Translations under genes and position numbers: made by a program | Notes under the pieces: generated by a model | Databases searched by the model: none | What the model was told of the DNA's origin: nothing | Seen by the model: only the letters and a program-made list of their open reading frames with translations | From: an uncultured Bacilli bacterium | Lineage (GTDB): Bacteria; Bacillota_I; Bacilli_A; RF39; UBA660 | Length of the DNA stretch: 42,279 nt | Assembly (NCBI GenBank): GCA_944331895.1 | Contig: CALVIX010000008.1 | Location: forward strand, 1 to 42,279 | Direction of reading: 5' to 3' | Part shown: piece by piece, positions 32,600 to 40,183 of the stretch | How positions within the stretch are numbered: the stretch's first letter is position 1 | Layout of the letters: the number at the start of each line of letters is the position of its first letter

Positions 32600-33273
32600 T
32601 AAAAATCTTTAACCTCATTATTTAATTCTTTATTATCGACAAGAGACTCGTGTAACTCTTCTTCTACTGTATCTAAATATACCTCTTCAATACGATCGAC
32701 ACGACATTTTTCTGCCATCAATATTGCCTCTACTTTGTTCGTTGCGTTTTCCACAGTATCATTTGTAACAACATAGTTATACTTAGTTACCTCGTTAATT
32801 TCCTGATAAGCACGTTTAAATCTCTTTAAAACTTTTTCTTTCGTCTCTGTCCCTCTGTTTTCCAAACGTTTTTTTAAAGTTTTCATACTAGGAGGTAAAA
32901 TGAAAATAAATAGCCCTTGTGGATAGACATCTTTAATCTGCAAGGCACCCTGAATTTCAATTTCCAAAATAACATCTTCTCCCTTGTTCAAATGTTCTAA
33001 TACATAAGAACGTGGAGTTCCATAAAACTCATCTGCATAGGTAGCATGTTCTAAAAGCCCATTCTCTTTTATATTTTCTTTAAATTCTTTTTTAGATACA
33101 AAAAAATAGTCAACTCCATCCACTTCGCCTTTTCTCGGCTTACGTGTCGTCATCGATACCGACTTCCATAAATTCTTATTTCTTTTTAATAATTCTGCAC
33201 AAATCGTTCCTTTGCCAGCACCACTCGGACCTGAAATTACGATTAGTAACCCTTGTTTCTTTGTTTCTAACAT
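32599..33273 (-). CDS. gmk: Guanylate kinase
   Basis: 224 aa, slightly long because of an acidic C-terminal tail. P-loop ISGPSGAGKGT (about 13-23), GMP-binding SMTTRKPRKGEVDGVDYFF, the YGTPRSYV and LEIEIQGA segments, and the lid Arg region RLENRGTETKEKVLKR. It phosphorylates GMP to GDP with ATP. ATG at 33273 is chosen for AGGAGG 6 nt upstream. A SigA promoter (TTGCCT/TATAAT) precedes it. First gene of a two-gene operon. Confidence 0.96.
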   Translation of the reverse strand: MLETKKQGLLIVISGPSGAGKGTICAELLKRNKNLWKSVSMTTRKPRKGEVDGVDYFFVSKKEFKENIKENGLLEHATYADEFYGTPRSYVLEHLNKGEDVILEIEIQGALQIKDVYPQGLFIFILPPSMKTLKKRLENRGTETKEKVLKRFKRAYQEINEVTKYNYVVTNDTVENATNKVEAILMAEKCRVDRIEEVYLDTVEEELHESLVDNKELNNEVKDF

Positions 33274-33299
33274 ACACAACCTCCTGCTAATTTATATGT

Positions 33300-33328
33300 A
33301 TTATACTATTTCCTTTTATCTGAGGCAA
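33300..33328 (-). promoter_or_regulatory. SigA-type promoter of gmk
   Basis: Minus strand TTGCCT (33323-33328), 17-nt spacer, TATAAT (33300-33305). Confidence 0.7.
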
Positions 33329-33365
33329 GTGTTATAGACTTAATTCTTTCGTTCTAGCTATTTCT

Positions 33366-33935
33366 CTATTTTTCTAATCTCCCTTGATCTTTCAAGTAAT
33401 TAGCAAGTTGAATATAAGCCGTACTATCCCAAAACTTCCATCTCTCATTATCTGGATAATGGGCTAATGTTTTATCTTCTCCCTTCGGTATAAATATCAA
33501 ATCCCAACTCCATCCATTTTCTCCACTCGGTACTTTTGCAATCGTTCCTTCCGTCTTAGAGGTAAATGTAACAGGTTCCTTCCCATACTCGGTGTAAGCA
33601 AGCACTTCTATAAAATATGCACTTCGATCTTCTATCTCATCTAGCAACTTTAAAATCCCATCTACTCCAAGTGTTTTTTCTACATATTTCGTATATACAC
33701 TCGGAAATCCTTTCAAAGCTGAAATGACCAAACCAGAATCATTTTTCAACGTATTTTTCTTTAATATATCACTGGCATACTTAGACGAAAATTTTGCAAC
33801 TTCTTCCATCGTATCTGCTTGAATTTCAGGACAATCAATATCTTTTGCATCAATTTCAAATCCAAGAGGTTCTAAAAATCCTTTCGCTCCAACTACTTTG
33901 TATTGATTTCCCGTAATATAAGTTATTTTTTTCAT
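33366..33935 (-). CDS. Non-canonical purine NTP pyrophosphatase (RdgB/HAM1 family), divergent
   Basis: 189 aa. The HAM1 fold is recognised by ITYITGNQYKVVGAK (about 4-18; the usual motif is T/SxNxxK), LKNDSGLVISALKGFPSVYTKYV (catalytic Asp at about 67) and WSWDLIFIPKGEDKTLA (about 143-159). Canonical RdgB has DDSGL and GWDPIFxPxG, so this is a divergent branch, closer to HAM1-like proteins found in archaea and some bacteria. It probably hydrolyses ITP/XTP-type nucleotides to monophosphates; exact substrate unproven. It has its own -10 box and follows the efp terminator. Confidence 0.8.
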   Translation of the reverse strand: MKKITYITGNQYKVVGAKGFLEPLGFEIDAKDIDCPEIQADTMEEVAKFSSKYASDILKKNTLKNDSGLVISALKGFPSVYTKYVEKTLGVDGILKLLDEIEDRSAYFIEVLAYTEYGKEPVTFTSKTEGTIAKVPSGENGWSWDLIFIPKGEDKTLAHYPDNERWKFWDSTAYIQLANYLKDQGRLEK

Positions 33936-33959
33936 ATCGATCCCTCACTTGATATCAGT

Positions 33960-33989
33960 ATTATACTACAATTAAAAAAAAAAGAACAA
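33960..33989 (-). promoter_or_regulatory. Promoter of the RdgB/HAM1 gene embedded in the efp terminator
   Basis: Minus strand TATAAT (33960-33965), 18 nt below TTGTTC (33984-33989), which is part of the efp terminator 3' arm. Confidence 0.4.
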
Positions 33990-34004
33990 TGAATCTCATT
34001 ATTC
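33974..34004 (-). terminator. Terminator of efp
   Basis: Minus strand GAATAATGA-GAT-TCATTGTTC (one G-U) followed by ten T residues. Confidence 0.85.
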
Positions 34005-34005
34005 T

Positions 34006-34563
34006 TTATGCACGTGATACGTATTTTCCGTCTTTTGTAGAAACTAAGATTTTCTCTCCTTGTTCGATAAATAATGGTACCTTTACAAGTAACCCTGTTT
34101 CGATTGTAGCATCTTTTTGTGCATTGTTTGTCGTATTTCCTTTTACAGCACTCGTCGTTTCTGTTACTTCTACTTCGATTTTATCAGGAAGCATAAGTCC
34201 TAGCATTTCTCCTTGATAGAAAATAACTGTAACATCGAGACCATCTTTTAAATAATTTACATCATCTCCAAGTTGATCCTTTGAAAGTTCTACTTGTTCA
34301 TATGTCTCCATATTCATAAATGTATAAGTATCTCCAGATGAATATAAGAATTGCATCTCTTGCTTATCGATATGAATCTTTTCCACTTTGATATTAGAGT
34401 TAAATGTTTTCTCGATCGTTGCTCCAGTTCTCAAGTTCTTTAATTTCGTACGAACGAAAGCTGGTCCCTTTCCAGGTTTTACATGTAAAAATTCGATAAT
34501 TTGATAGATACACCCATCGTATCCAATCGTCATTCCGTTTTTAATATCGTTAATGTTAATCAT
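34006..34563 (-). CDS. efp: Translation elongation factor P
   Basis: 185 aa from the ATG at 34563 (AGGAG 8 nt upstream), the standard EF-P length. It has three beta domains: an N-terminal KOW-like domain with the loop HVKPGKGPAFVRTK, whose tip lysine is residue 32 as in Bacillus EF-P, then two OB domains ending in IEQGEKILVSTKDGKYVSRA. EF-P rescues ribosomes stalled at polyproline. In Bacillus Lys32 is 5-aminopentanolylated; a Pro after the KG (KGPA, commonly KGGA/KGSA) is a small local oddity. It lies 45 nt after rpmG, behind the rpmG terminator. Confidence 0.95.
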   Translation of the reverse strand: MININDIKNGMTIGYDGCIYQIIEFLHVKPGKGPAFVRTKLKNLRTGATIEKTFNSNIKVEKIHIDKQEMQFLYSSGDTYTFMNMETYEQVELSKDQLGDDVNYLKDGLDVTVIFYQGEMLGLMLPDKIEVEVTETTSAVKGNTTNNAQKDATIETGLLVKVPLFIEQGEKILVSTKDGKYVSRA

Positions 34564-34582
34564 ACTTTTTTCTCCTTTACCC

Positions 34583-34608
34583 AAAAAATAAGGTTTCTAC
34601 CCTTATTT
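34583..34608 (-). terminator. Terminator of rpmG
   Basis: Minus strand AAATAAGG-GTAGAAA-CCTTATTT then TTTGGG. It begins in the rpmG TAA. Confidence 0.7.
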
Positions 34609-34775
34609 TATTTTTTCTCTTTATGTACTGTCGTCGTTTTACAGTTTGCGCAGTATTTTTTTAATTCTAAACGTTCTGTTGTATTCTTTTTATTTTTTTC
34701 AGTACGATAGTTTTCTCTTTTGCACTCTGTACATTGTAATGTAATGCGTTCTCTATTTTCTCCTTTTTTTGCCAT
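34608..34775 (-). CDS. rpmG: Ribosomal protein L33 (zinc-binding type)
   Basis: 55 aa gene too short for a long-ORF scan, read directly from the sequence. It starts [19 protein letters not shown] and ends HKEKK, with two CxxC pairs (CTEC and CANC), which make it the zinc-binding C+ form. It has AAGGAGGTAA before the ATG at 34775 and TAA at 34608-34610. Two promoters lie upstream and a terminator overlaps its stop. A rpmG near the pbpA-sodA segment is also found in Bacillus. Confidence 0.95.
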   Translation of the reverse strand: MAKKGENRERITLQCTECKRENYRTEKNKKNTTERLELKKYCANCKTTTVHKEKK

Positions 34776-34805
34776 GTGTGTTACCTCCTTTGCACGCGTA
34801 ATAAC

Positions 34806-34833
34806 ATTATAACAAATAATTTGTTATTTTCAA
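34806..34833 (-). promoter_or_regulatory. Proximal promoter of rpmG
   Basis: Minus strand TTGAAA (34828-34833), 16-nt spacer, TATAAT (34806-34811), with an extended -10 TG. Confidence 0.65.
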
Positions 34834-34856
34834 AGACTTTTTAAAAGTTCCATTCA

Positions 34857-34886
34857 ATAATATATCACAATTATTCAAATTGTCAA
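34857..34886 (-). promoter_or_regulatory. Distal promoter upstream of rpmG
   Basis: Minus strand TTGACA (34881-34886), 18-nt spacer, TATTAT (34857-34862), directly after the pbpA stop codon. Confidence 0.5.
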
Positions 34887-34891
34887 ATATC

Positions 34892-36988
34892 TTATGGATA
34901 CATTTCAAAATATTTATTTGATACCTTTTGTGAAATACGTTTATTGACTGTCGACTCATACGATGACGGAGCACCTTGATAATAGATATCTGGCGAAATC
35001 ACTGTAAACGTCACTTTAGGGTCATCATAAGGAGCATATGCGACGAATGTATTCGTAATCGTTTCAAGATCGACAACGCCATCTCCATCTGTATCGACAA
35101 AACTCTGCGATGTCCCTGTTTTTCCAGCTGGTTTATACGCTAGATTCATAAATCCGCTTCCTGTTCCATTCGTCGTCATAACTTCTTTAAATCCTTCTTC
35201 TACTCGATCTAAATATTCTTGCTTTGTATCTACTTTATTAAGTACTTCAGGTGAAGTCTGACTCAATAAATTTTGAAGTGCCTGTTTCTCTGGTTTATAA
35301 ACCTCCTTTAGTAAGTAAGGCCTTACTCTCGTCCCATTATTGGCAATCGTTCCTATATATTGTGATAACTGTACAGGTGTATATGTATCATACTGTCCAA
35401 TAGAAAAATCCAGTAAGTGTCCAGTTACTTCACTCCTCCCCTTATATCCTAAACTTTCTACAGGTAAGTCGATCCCAGTTTTTACACCAAGACCAAATTG
35501 AGCAAAAGTATTACGATAAATATCAAATGCTGTCTTATCGATCGATAACGGTTTATCGTATACGTAATTTCCCTTTCCCACTTTGATCGCCGTGTTAAAT
35601 TGATATGTATTAGAAGAATATTTCAATGCTGTAATATCATCTAAGTTTCCTAAATATTTCCATGAACACTTGATTGGTGTTGCTGCAATCTTGATACAAG
35701 TATCATATCGTTTTTCCCCTATTTTGAGCGCTCCTGTATTATATCCAACAATGTGAGATGCACCCTTCACGACAGAACCTACAACAACCGGCGAAGTTGT
35801 AATCCCTGGTGTATAATCATATACTTTGTAGCTTCCATCCGCTTCTTGTTTCACTTGTTTTCCAGCCATTGCGAGAATTTCTCCGGTCTTTGGATTCTGA
35901 ATTACGACAAAAGAACGATCATAATATTTTGTATTTGGTTCAGTTTTTGCCTTTAATACCTCTTCTGTTAAAATACGTTCTACTTCTTTTTGCAATTCAA
36001 TATCGATTGTAAGTACGACGTCATTTCCTCTTGATCCTTCTTTTACAAGCTTATACTCTCCAGAATTCGTAATCTCGTATACATTCTTTTCTCCTTTTAA
36101 AACATCTTCGTATTGATACTCTAAATAACTCGTTCCAACACGATCATTTAAACTATATCCTTTCGATAAATAGTAGTTCTTAAGCTCGTATGGGATTCCA
36201 CTTTCACTTGTCGAAACACTTCCTAGTATTGTTCTAAACACTTCTCCATAAGGATAACTTCTCTCCCAATCCAAACGTGTATTGATTCCATTTAAATTAG
36301 CTACATTTTCGCTAATCTTAGCATACTCTTCATCCGTAATCCCTTCTTTTTTAATCACTTTTTCCGCATAAGAATATCCTGTATTCATTAGTGCATAAAT
36401 ATATGCAGCCTCGCGATCGATATCAGTCAATTGAGCAAGCTCTTCTTCCGTTACCCTCTCTAATTTATAATTTTCGATATCCTTAGAAGTTAATTTTCTC
36501 TCTTTTACCTTTTGTCTTTCTTTCTTTGTAATTTTAGCATCTGCCTTTTCTGGATTTTTTAATACCCAATAATTGCGCAATTGCTTATCTGTCAACTTCG
36601 TATCATCTACACTGATATACTCTGCTACTTTCATGGCAAGTGCTAACTCTTGCTCTGTCGTTACTCCATTTGGCTTTTTATAATAAATCACTTTCACAGG
36701 TATATTATCGACAATCAAACGATGATTGCGATCGTAAATTCTACCTCGTGGTGCACTACTTCCCTCTACTGTATTCTCTGTCAATTTCTCTACTTGATTG
36801 ATATAATATTCGTTTTGAATAATTTGAACATAAAATAAATTTGCAATCATTATCATGATAATTACGATAATTAAAATCATCAATATATTGTATCTTTTTT
36901 CTATGACTTCTTTCATATCCTTGTATTTATTGTAATAACTATAACGTATATTTTGATGTGTATTAATTCTCTTTGATCGTCTTCTCAT
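34892..36988 (-). CDS. pbpA: Class B penicillin-binding protein PBP2 (PbpA/PbpH-like transpeptidase)
   Basis: 698 aa. A basic cytoplasmic N-terminus is followed by one membrane anchor (about 35-56), a dimerisation region (RGRIYDRNHRLI, 81-92; DWERSYPYG, 240-248) and the transpeptidase domain. Active-site Ser405 is in GSVVKG, SSN is at 458-460 and KTG at 623-625. The SVVK form is typical of Bacillus PbpA/PbpH, which serve side-wall elongation. An acidic DTDGDGVVDLE loop (632-642), resembling a calcium-binding EF-hand/dockerin loop, lies just after KTG. The start overlaps the sodA end by 26 nt, so the two are cotranscribed. Confidence 0.93.
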   Translation of the reverse strand: MRRRSKRINTHQNIRYSYYNKYKDMKEVIEKRYNILMILIIVIIMIMIANLFYVQIIQNEYYINQVEKLTENTVEGSSAPRGRIYDRNHRLIVDNIPVKVIYYKKPNGVTTEQELALAMKVAEYISVDDTKLTDKQLRNYWVLKNPEKADAKITKKERQKVKERKLTSKDIENYKLERVTEEELAQLTDIDREAAYIYALMNTGYSYAEKVIKKEGITDEEYAKISENVANLNGINTRLDWERSYPYGEVFRTILGSVSTSESGIPYELKNYYLSKGYSLNDRVGTSYLEYQYEDVLKGEKNVYEITNSGEYKLVKEGSRGNDVVLTIDIELQKEVERILTEEVLKAKTEPNTKYYDRSFVVIQNPKTGEILAMAGKQVKQEADGSYKVYDYTPGITTSPVVVGSVVKGASHIVGYNTGALKIGEKRYDTCIKIAATPIKCSWKYLGNLDDITALKYSSNTYQFNTAIKVGKGNYVYDKPLSIDKTAFDIYRNTFAQFGLGVKTGIDLPVESLGYKGRSEVTGHLLDFSIGQYDTYTPVQLSQYIGTIANNGTRVRPYLLKEVYKPEKQALQNLLSQTSPEVLNKVDTKQEYLDRVEEGFKEVMTTNGTGSGFMNLAYKPAGKTGTSQSFVDTDGDGVVDLETITNTFVAYAPYDDPKVTFTVISPDIYYQGAPSSYESTVNKRISQKVSNKYFEMYP

Positions 36989-37580
36989 AACGTTTTCCTA
37001 TCTCTTTGAAGTCAATGATAGAAAAAAAGTCTGAAATATATTGATTGCGTTTATGATAATCATCTAAATAATAACTATGTTCCCATAAATCAAGAGCGGC
37101 AATCGGTATCATGCCATAACTATATGGCGTCTCTTGATTGCTTAGATTGATCACTTCAATTCCGTGATTTTTATCCACAACGATAAATGTATAGCCACTT
37201 CCAACCATCAAATTGGCTTTACGCATCACTTCAATTTGGAAAGCATCCCATGATCCATATTGTTTTTCGATCTGCTTTCTTAACTCTCCCATTGGTTCTA
37301 CATTTTTCTCGGGACTCATAGATGTAAAATATAGTTTGTGATTCAATACCCCGCCTAGTAAAAACAAAACTTGATCTCTTTGATCTACGGGAAAAATATC
37401 CAAATGGTCCAATAGTTCCACCATAGAATAGCGATAATCATAATTTAATTCTTTTAATAATTTGTTTAGACGTTCTAAGTAACTCGTATACAATTTATCA
37501 TGATGTAGATAAATTGTCTGATAACTAAGTAACGGTTCAAACGCATCATAACTATATGGCAATTTCATCAATCGATACAT
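36963..37580 (-). CDS. sodA: Divergent Fe/Mn superoxide dismutase family protein
   Basis: 205 aa with start in register with E. coli SodA numbering. Metal ligands are all present: H26, H81 (GGVLNH), D164 and H168 (DLWEHSYY). Tyr34 of the substrate gateway and a Gln of the Mn-type (NQE, 148-150) are kept. The gateway His30 is Leu, His31 is Tyr, and the usual FW after the second ligand reads YF. It therefore probably still binds metal and may have altered or low activity. GGAG lies 7 nt before the ATG. Cotranscribed with pbpA, the same neighbour as in Bacillus. Confidence 0.82.
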   Translation of the reverse strand: MYRLMKLPYSYDAFEPLLSYQTIYLHHDKLYTSYLERLNKLLKELNYDYRYSMVELLDHLDIFPVDQRDQVLFLLGGVLNHKLYFTSMSPEKNVEPMGELRKQIEKQYGSWDAFQIEVMRKANLMVGSGYTFIVVDKNHGIEVINLSNQETPYSYGMIPIAALDLWEHSYYLDDYHKRNQYISDFFSIIDFKEIGKRYEKTIKEN

Positions 37581-37662
37581 CTTATCACTCCTTATCTATA
37601 GTGTACTCCTATTCTTCGTTCATTATTACAAGCTCTCACATATAATAAATAGAGGTGAGATC

Positions 37663-37926
37663 ATGTATCATTTTTTCATTCGAAAGTATATTCAAAACAT
37701 AACTGAAAAAGACATTATAAAATTCGCGTTGTCACAAGGAATTGAATTATCGGAAAACGAAGTAAAATTATTTTATCACCATGTAAAACAAAATTGGGAA
37801 ACCATTTTATATGGAGATCCAACAACTCTATTTCATGCGGTAAAATCTGAAATCAGACCCGAGACTTATCAGAAAATGATTGAATTATATCAGTACTTTA
37901 AAGAAAAATATCAATCTTATTTATAA
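37663..37926 (+). CDS. YqfT-like protein (DUF2624 family), probable
   Basis: 87 aa, helical and soluble. YIQNITEKDIIKFALSQGIELSENE (about 9-33) follows the DUF2624 pattern of a short N-terminal helix-turn-helix-like segment (here given by its positions and key words NIT, LLKYA-like, I-L). The family is small proteins of unknown role. The assignment rests as much on position: in Bacillus subtilis yqfT lies beside yqfS (nfo), as here. GAGGTGAG precedes the ATG. It is convergent with nfo and their 3' ends overlap by 10 nt. Confidence 0.55.
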   Translation: MYHFFIRKYIQNITEKDIIKFALSQGIELSENEVKLFYHHVKQNWETILYGDPTTLFHAVKSEIRPETYQKMIELYQYFKEKYQSYL

Positions 37927-38831
37927 AAATCTCTAATATGTTCTAATAACTCTGTATCATATTTACCATTTCGAAACATATCTATTTCAAATCGATATGG
38001 CGGATATACTTTCTCTTTGGCGTTATCTTCTTTCGTCACGTAAGGTGTTTCTAATATTTTAGGAACATCTTTTAATTTTGGATGTGTCACAATTTTATAT
38101 AACGTATCAAAACCAAGCGTCCCAAGACCAATATTCTCATGACGATCTTTATGCGCTCCACAAACATTTTTGCTATCGTTCACATGAACACATCCGATAC
38201 GATCGATGCCAATTTTTTCATCGAATTCACTTAAAAAATCATCAAACTTCGTCATATCGTATCCGGCATCGTTCAAATGACAAGTATCAATACATACTTT
38301 CAAGTATTCAGAATGATCTACATTTTCTATAATTTTCTTTAGCTCATCCAAATTTCCTATCTCTGTTCCTTTTCCCGCCATCGTCTCCAGACAAATATAT
38401 GTCGATTCTTCCGTCGTCAATACCTGGTTTAATCCATCGATAATATTTTGAATACCTTCTTCTCTCGTCTGTGACACATGACTTCCAGGATGTAAAACGA
38501 GACGTGTCATTCCTAATTTTGCACAACGGTCCATTTCTTCCCTTAGAAATTGAATTGCAAACCGATGATTATCAGGCTTTGCTGTATTTGCTAAATTGAT
38601 GATATACGGTGCATGCACGACGACATCTACTGGATCGATCCCATTTTCTTCCATCAATTGATATCCTTCTTGCGTCAACCTATCATCGATCGGATAGCGC
38701 GCTGTATTTTGTGGAGCTCCCGTATAAAACATAAATGTATTCGCTCTATAACTAATCGCTTCTTTTACACTTCCTACAAGTTGTGTATTTTTCTGAAAAG
38801 AAACGTGTGACCCTATGATTAATTCCTTCAT
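37917..38831 (-). CDS. nfo: Endonuclease IV (AP endonuclease)
   Basis: 304 aa from the ATG at 38831 (GGAGG 5 nt upstream); the 19 upstream in-frame residues lack an RBS. It is a TIM-barrel enzyme with three zinc ions. HAPY (about 68-71), RLVLHPGSH (about 107-115), ICLETMAGKG (about 143-152), VCIDTCHLNDAGYD and VHVNDSKNVCGAHKDRHENIGLG carry the metal-binding His, Glu and Asp residues. It cleaves DNA 5' of abasic sites in base-excision repair. In Bacillus, Nfo also protects spore DNA, which suits this sporulating genome. Confidence 0.95.
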   Translation of the reverse strand: MKELIIGSHVSFQKNTQLVGSVKEAISYRANTFMFYTGAPQNTARYPIDDRLTQEGYQLMEENGIDPVDVVVHAPYIINLANTAKPDNHRFAIQFLREEMDRCAKLGMTRLVLHPGSHVSQTREEGIQNIIDGLNQVLTTEESTYICLETMAGKGTEIGNLDELKKIIENVDHSEYLKVCIDTCHLNDAGYDMTKFDDFLSEFDEKIGIDRIGCVHVNDSKNVCGAHKDRHENIGLGTLGFDTLYKIVTHPKLKDVPKILETPYVTKEDNAKEKVYPPYRFEIDMFRNGKYDTELLEHIRDFYK

Positions 38832-38911
38832 AACAACCTCCGTTTTATTATTATACCATGCTTTATAGAAGAATAAAATGAGATCCACTTATTTTTCACA
38901 AAACTTTAATG

Positions 38912-38940
38912 CAAAGAAAAAAGGAGGATTCCCTCCTTTT
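38912..38940 (-). terminator. Terminator of pilin gene 1
   Basis: Minus strand AAAAGGAGG-GAAT-CCTCCTTTT then TTC. Closely related to the terminator of pilin gene 3. Confidence 0.85.
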
Positions 38941-38951
38941 AATTCGATAAA

Positions 38952-39419
38952 TTACTCTCCACTACCCTCAGCTGGTGGCACTGTGCAATCGTCTGCATTT
39001 GTCCACTCACCTTGAGCATTCATAGAGAATGAATATCCTGAAATTGTAATACATGAACCATTTCCAACAGTTCCATTTGTAATTACTAAATTGTGACGAG
39101 CTGGTTTTGTTCCCTTATAATTGATATCTGCTTCCTTTTTCGTTCCAGCCGCCCCACTATTCATTAATGGCGTGAATGTCACTTTACCCACTTCTGTTTG
39201 TGGTGAGTCTGGTGAAATTGTCGTATCTTTGATCATTTCAGTAGCAATTGTATTTTCCATTGCTTTTACATAACCATAAGCACCATTCTTAGCTGATCCC
39301 TTTCTAGCATCGTCGATTACTCCCATGATAAGTGGTGTTGCAATCAATGCAATTACTGCTAAGATTACGATAACTGCTAATAATTCAATCAACGTAAATC
39401 CTTTTGAATTTGACTTCAT
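38952..39419 (-). CDS. Type IV pilin-like protein 1
   Basis: 155 aa. Prepilin leader MKSNSKG, then the processed Phe and FTLIELLAVIVILAVIALIA, with Glu at +5: a class III-like hydrophobic assembly helix. The amphipathic part DDARKGSAKNGAYGYVKAME follows, and the C-terminal domain has a Cys pair (GSC...DDC) for a disulfide loop, ending PPAEGSGE. It is expected to be processed by a prepilin peptidase and polymerised; no peptidase or ATPase gene is in the window. AAGGAGGAGAAT precedes the ATG. Own promoter and terminator. Confidence 0.88.
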   Translation of the reverse strand: MKSNSKGFTLIELLAVIVILAVIALIATPLIMGVIDDARKGSAKNGAYGYVKAMENTIATEMIKDTTISPDSPQTEVGKVTFTPLMNSGAAGTKKEADINYKGTKPARHNLVITNGTVGNGSCITISGYSFSMNAQGEWTNADDCTVPPAEGSGE

Positions 39420-39447
39420 ATTCTCCTCCTTCTATTATTACAATAAT

Positions 39448-39476
39448 AATATACCATTATTTCATCTCGGAATCAA
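39448..39476 (-). promoter_or_regulatory. Promoter of pilin gene 1
   Basis: Minus strand TTGATT (39471-39476), 17-nt spacer, TATATT (39448-39453). The same hexamers and spacing recur before all three pilin genes. Confidence 0.7.
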
Positions 39477-39487
39477 GTACTTTAATA

Positions 39488-39518
39488 CAACTCTTATGTA
39501 AATTGCGTTGCTTTTTTT
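39488..39518. repeat. Conserved element upstream of pilin gene 1
   Basis: CAACTCTTATGTAAATTGCG plus TTGCTTTTTTT recurs at 40111-40141 with one visible substitution (AAACTGCG). It lies between a pilin terminator and the next pilin promoter. Confidence 0.7.
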
Positions 39519-39524
39519 AGATAA

Positions 39525-39546
39525 CAAAAAGGAGAACATCTCCTTT
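39525..39546 (-). terminator. Terminator of pilin gene 2
   Basis: Minus strand AAAGGAGA-TGT-TCTCCTTT then TTG. Confidence 0.8.
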
Positions 39547-39562
39547 CTATATTTTCATCAAA

Positions 39563-40042
39563 TTAAGCACCAGTTTTTGGACATCCTAAAGTGTTTAATT
39601 CTTCATTTGTTGCATCTTGCCATTCTCCAGAACTCATTTTGAATCCATATCCTGAAACAACAATACATGAATCATCTCCAACAGTACCGTTTACAATTAT
39701 CAATTTATGACGGTCTGGTGATGTACCTTTGAAGTTAATTGGCTTCCCATTGGCAGGTGTACCTATAGTAGTGCTTCCGTCATTTTTACGTGTATCAAAT
39801 ACAACTTTTCCAACTGTTGTTTGGTTTTTAGCTGGTGAAATCTTCGTATCTTTGATCATTTCAGTAGCAACTGTGTTTTCAAATGCTTTGACATAACCAT
39901 AAGCACCATTCTTAGCTGATCCTTTTCTAGCATCGTCGATTACTCCCATGATAAGTGGTGTTGCAATCAATGCGATAACTGCTAAGATTACGATAACTGC
40001 TAACAACTCAATCAACGTAAACCCTTTTGAATTTGTCTTCAT
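39563..40042 (-). CDS. Type IV pilin-like protein 2
   Basis: 159 aa, with the leader MKTNSKG and the same FTLIELLAVIVILAVIALIA helix and KGSAKNGAYGYVKA segment as its neighbours. The C-terminal domain differs: DTRKNDGSTTIGTPANGKP, then GDDSCIVVSGYGFKMSSGEW and a late Cys in LGCPKTGA. It lacks the PPAEGSGE tail shared by copies 1 and 3. It shares the promoter, RBS and upstream element with copy 1 almost base for base. Role as for pilin 1: predicted subunit of a surface filament. Confidence 0.88.
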   Translation of the reverse strand: MKTNSKGFTLIELLAVIVILAVIALIATPLIMGVIDDARKGSAKNGAYGYVKAFENTVATEMIKDTKISPAKNQTTVGKVVFDTRKNDGSTTIGTPANGKPINFKGTSPDRHKLIIVNGTVGDDSCIVVSGYGFKMSSGEWQDATNEELNTLGCPKTGA

Positions 40043-40070
40043 ATTCTCCTCCTTCTATTATTACAATAAT

Positions 40071-40099
40071 AATATACCATTATTTCATCTCGGAATCAA
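40071..40099 (-). promoter_or_regulatory. Promoter of pilin gene 2
   Basis: Minus strand TTGATT (40094-40099), 17-nt spacer, TATATT (40071-40076), with a spacer identical to that of pilin gene 1. Confidence 0.7.
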
Positions 40100-40110
40100 G
40101 ATCCTTGACA

Positions 40111-40141
40111 CAACTCTTATGTAAACTGCGTTGCTTTTTTT
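40111..40141. repeat. Conserved element upstream of pilin gene 2
   Basis: Second copy of the CAACTCTTATGTAAA-type element found at 39488-39518. Absent before pilin gene 3. Confidence 0.7.
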
Positions 40142-40146
40142 AGATA

Positions 40147-40172
40147 ACAAAAAAGGAGAATTCCCTCCTTTT
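40147..40172 (-). terminator. Terminator of pilin gene 3
   Basis: Minus strand AAAAGGAG-GGAATT-CTCCTTTT then TTG. Confidence 0.85.
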
Positions 40173-40183
40173 AATTCGATAAA

